In this document: in pieces, positions 47,609 to 49,736 of the stretch | Layout of the letters: the number at the start of each line of letters is the position of its first letter | Position numbering within the stretch: the first letter of the stretch is position 1 | Source: Candidatus Zipacnadia bacterium | Lineage (GTDB): Bacteria; Armatimonadota; Zipacnadia; Zipacnadales; Zipacnadaceae | DNA: 49,736 nucleotides | Direction of reading: 5' to 3' | Assembly (NCBI GenBank): GCA_029820565.1 | Contig: JALGUR010000008.1 | Coordinates: forward strand, 1-49,736 | Position numbers and translations under genes: made by a program | The notes under the pieces: generated by a model | Databases searched by the model: none | Told to the model about the DNA's origin: nothing | Seen by the model: only the letters and a program-made list of their open reading frames with translations

Positions 47609-49663
47609 ATGTCGATGCAAACCGATTTACAACAAATCAGAAACATTGGCCTGGCGGCTCACATTGATGCCGGCAAGACCACCACCACCGAGCGCATATT
47701 GTTCTATACGGGACGCGTGCATCGGATGGGGGAAGTTGATGATGGTAATGCTACTATGGACTGGATGCCCCAAGAAATGGAGAGAGGCATCACCATCACG
47801 TCCGCAGCTACGACCTGTTCGTGGCGCGACCATCGGGTAAATATCATAGATACGCCAGGCCACGTGGACTTCACTGTGGAAGTAGAGCGAGCGCTGAGGG
47901 TGCTGGATGGATTAGTGATGGTTATGTGCGCCGTGGGCGGCGTTCAGCCGCAGTCGGAGACGGTCTGGCGTCAAGCCAATAAATACCATATTCCGCGCAT
48001 AGTTTTTGTCAACAAAATGGACCGAGTCGGGGCTGACTTTCACAACATCGTTCACCAGATGCGCAAGCGACTGGGCGCTAGCGTCGTGGCGATACAGATC
48101 CCCATCGGTGCTGAAAGCGAGTTTGGTGGGGTAATTGACCTAATCAGGATGCAGGGGATCCGCTGGCAGGATGAGTTGGGATTGGAATATGAGTATGGGC
48201 CGATACCCGCCGAATGGCAGAATCTGGCCGACAAGTTCCGCGAGTATCTGGTGGTAACGCTCGCCGAAAGAAATCCACTATTGGAGACGAAATTTATCCA
48301 GGGAGAAGAACCGACCGAGGCCGAAATACACCAGGCCCTGCGTCAAGGCACGGTGGCTGGCGATTTGACGCCGGTACTGTGCGGCTCGGCCTTAAGAAAC
48401 CGTAGTATACAGCCGCTATTGGACGCAATTGTGCAATATCTGCCCTCGCCGCTGGATGTGCCCAGTGTGAAAGGCAAAAACCCTAACAATGGCAATGTGG
48501 AGATCCGACAGGCTGACTCGGCCGAGCCATTCAGCGCCCTGCTGTTTAAGGTCAAAAGTGACCCGTTCGTGGGACAATTGTCGTATTTGCGTGTCTATTC
48601 GGGAACCGCTGACAACGGTGACAAGGTGCTCAATACTACTACTGGCAAGCGTGAGCGGATAGGTCGGTTGCTGCGGATGCATGCCAATCGGCGCGAGGAA
48701 ATCGAGCAAGTGGTGGCCGGCGACATCGTCGCGGTGGTAGGGCTGTCCAATGCCACAACCGGCGACACACTCTGCGCCATCAATCATCCTATTACCTTTG
48801 AGAAGATCGCCTTCCCCGAGCCGGTGATCTCTATGGCCATTGAAGCCAAGAGTCAAGCCGATGAAGACCGCCTAACCGAGGCTCTGAACAATTTGGCTAT
48901 CGAAGACCCGACTTTCACAACAAGTGTAGATCCGGAAACCGATCAGCAAATCATCGCGGGAATGGGCGAGTTGCACTTGGAGGTAATCGTTGACCGATTA
49001 CAGCGAGAGTTCAATGTAAGCGCTAATGTGGGCAAGCCCCAAGTGGCTTACAAGGAGACTGTAACCGCACGTAGCACCGGCGAGGCGCGATTTGTGCGTC
49101 AAACCGGAGGCAGGGGCCAGTATGGCCATGTGATTCTGACCGTCGCGCCCGGCCCGACGGGTAGCGGCCTGGTCTTTGAGAGTGAAATCAAGCGGGGAGT
49201 GATTCCGACAGAATTCATCCCCGCCGTGGCGGCTGGGGTAAGAGAAGCCATGGAGGCTGGTACAATCGGGGGATATCCGGTAGTGGATGTCCAAGTTACG
49301 GTCATTGATGGCTCTTACCATGAGGTCGACTCAAGCGATATTGCCTTCAGAATCGCGGGCAACCTCGCCTTCAAGGACGGTTATCAAAAAGCCCAACCTG
49401 TCCAGCTGGAACCAATAATGGCAGTTGAGGTGGTCACACCCGAAGATCATATGGGCGAGGTAGTCAACGACCTCAATAGCCGGCAGGCAGATATCGCAGG
49501 CATGAATATGACTGCTGGCAACATCCTGAGCATAGATGCTCTGGTGCCCTTATCTAATATGTTTGGGTACTCCACTTCTCTGCGCAACTTGACGCAGGGA
49601 CGGGCTACTTATACAATGCAGCCGCACAGTTATCAACCGGTATCCAATGGACCTAATCAATAG
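47609..49663 (+). CDS. fusA: Elongation factor G
   Basis: This 684-aa translocation GTPase has G1 AHIDAGKTT (17-25), switch [10 protein letters not shown]3 DTPGHVDF, G4 NKMDRVG, and the full set of domains II-V (the domain IV tip region near GGRGQYGHV). It drives tRNA-mRNA movement on the ribosome by GTP hydrolysis. The length is slightly short of the E. coli 704 aa, within family range. It follows rpsG by 46 bp. A single copy is seen here. Confidence 0.98.
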   Translation: MSMQTDLQQIRNIGLAAHIDAGKTTTTERILFYTGRVHRMGEVDDGNATMDWMPQEMERGITITSAATTCSWRDHRVNIIDTPGHVDFTVEVERALRVLDGLVMVMCAVGGVQPQSETVWRQANKYHIPRIVFVNKMDRVGADFHNIVHQMRKRLGASVVAIQIPIGAESEFGGVIDLIRMQGIRWQDELGLEYEYGPIPAEWQNLADKFREYLVVTLAERNPLLETKFIQGEEPTEAEIHQALRQGTVAGDLTPVLCGSALRNRSIQPLLDAIVQYLPSPLDVPSVKGKNPNNGNVEIRQADSAEPFSALLFKVKSDPFVGQLSYLRVYSGTADNGDKVLNTTTGKRERIGRLLRMHANRREEIEQVVAGDIVAVVGLSNATTGDTLCAINHPITFEKIAFPEPVISMAIEAKSQADEDRLTEALNNLAIEDPTFTTSVDPETDQQIIAGMGELHLEVIVDRLQREFNVSANVGKPQVAYKETVTARSTGEARFVRQTGGRGQYGHVILTVAPGPTGSGLVFESEIKRGVIPTEFIPAVAAGVREAMEAGTIGGYPVVDVQVTVIDGSYHEVDSSDIAFRIAGNLAFKDGYQKAQPVQLEPIMAVEVVTPEDHMGEVVNDLNSRQADIAGMNMTAGNILSIDALVPLSNMFGYSTSLRNLTQGRATYTMQPHSYQPVSNGPNQ

Positions 49664-49704
49664 CGCCGTAAGGCAGGTAGAAGGTTATCAGGAGGTAGTC
49701 AAGC

Positions 49705-49736
49705 ATGGCGAAGGAGAAATTTGAGCGGACCAAGCC
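49705..49736 (+). CDS. tuf: Elongation factor Tu, 5' end only
   Basis: An ATG after CAGGAGGTA begins MAKEKFERTKP, the conserved EF-Tu start, and runs off the right edge of the window. The position after fusA matches the str operon order. Confidence 0.9.
   Translation, partial: MAKEKFERTK

Overview
The window reads as chromosomal DNA of an uncultured-type, two-membrane (diderm) bacterium. A secretin and lipoprotein-type signals imply an outer membrane. A Tad/Flp pilus locus, a CIRCE-controlled groESL operon, an S12 protein with the insertion typical of Bacillota-like lineages, and DUF4091, URO-D-like and glycosidase-like genes point loosely to a Terrabacteria-side phylum such as Armatimonadota. 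That placement is inference only. The clearest promoters are TTGACA/TTGACT, 17 bp, then TATACT/TATAAT/TATTAT, so housekeeping sigma-70 promoters look conventional.

Layout. (1) 1-4.8 kb: the 3' part of an exported-looking or structural protein with a carboxypeptidase-regulatory-like domain, a partner protein of unknown function ending in a strong terminator, a repeat-rich gap of dispersed palindromes, and a pentapeptide-repeat protein fused to a K+-channel pore. (2) 5-13.7 kb: a URO-D-family protein, a small membrane protein, two GT4 glycosyltransferases, an endonuclease V homologue that has lost its catalytic residues, a D-2-hydroxyacid dehydrogenase, a GT2 glycosyltransferase and ligA. (3) 13.7-16.8 kb: a two-component pair, made of a soluble triple-GAF histidine kinase and an OmpR-type regulator. 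(4) 17.1-27.7 kb, minus strand: a complete-looking Tad pilus locus. It is headed by a perfect-consensus promoter, a 44-aa pilin-like micro-ORF, three near-identical Flp pilins, a 14-bp hairpin, a divergent fourth pilin, tadV, TadE and a coupled ORF. A second strong promoter then precedes cpaB-cpaC-tadZ-tadA-tadB-tadC. (5) 28-30.8 kb: a PMT/GT39-like membrane glycosyltransferase tail-to-tail with a polysaccharide-deacetylase-like lipoprotein. (6) 30.8-33 kb: groES-groEL with promoter, CIRCE operator and terminator; GroES is strongly divergent in its C-terminal half. (7) 33-37.3 kb: a beta-propeller glycosidase-like protein and a secreted DUF4091-like protein with HEAT repeats. (8) 37.3 kb to the end: rpoB-rpoC, then rpsL-rpsG-fusA-tuf (tuf cut by the window edge), each block with a consensus promoter and a long structured leader.

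The most notable observations are: extra CxxC/CxxC zinc-ribbon insertions in both RpoB and RpoC; an rpsL leader with a terminator and a mutually exclusive antiterminator pairing; an endonuclease V pseudoenzyme coupled to a glycosyltransferase; the Flp pilin array with an intercistronic hairpin and an unannotated micro-ORF; and the degenerate GroES. No CRISPR array, phage, IS element, tRNA or rRNA was seen.
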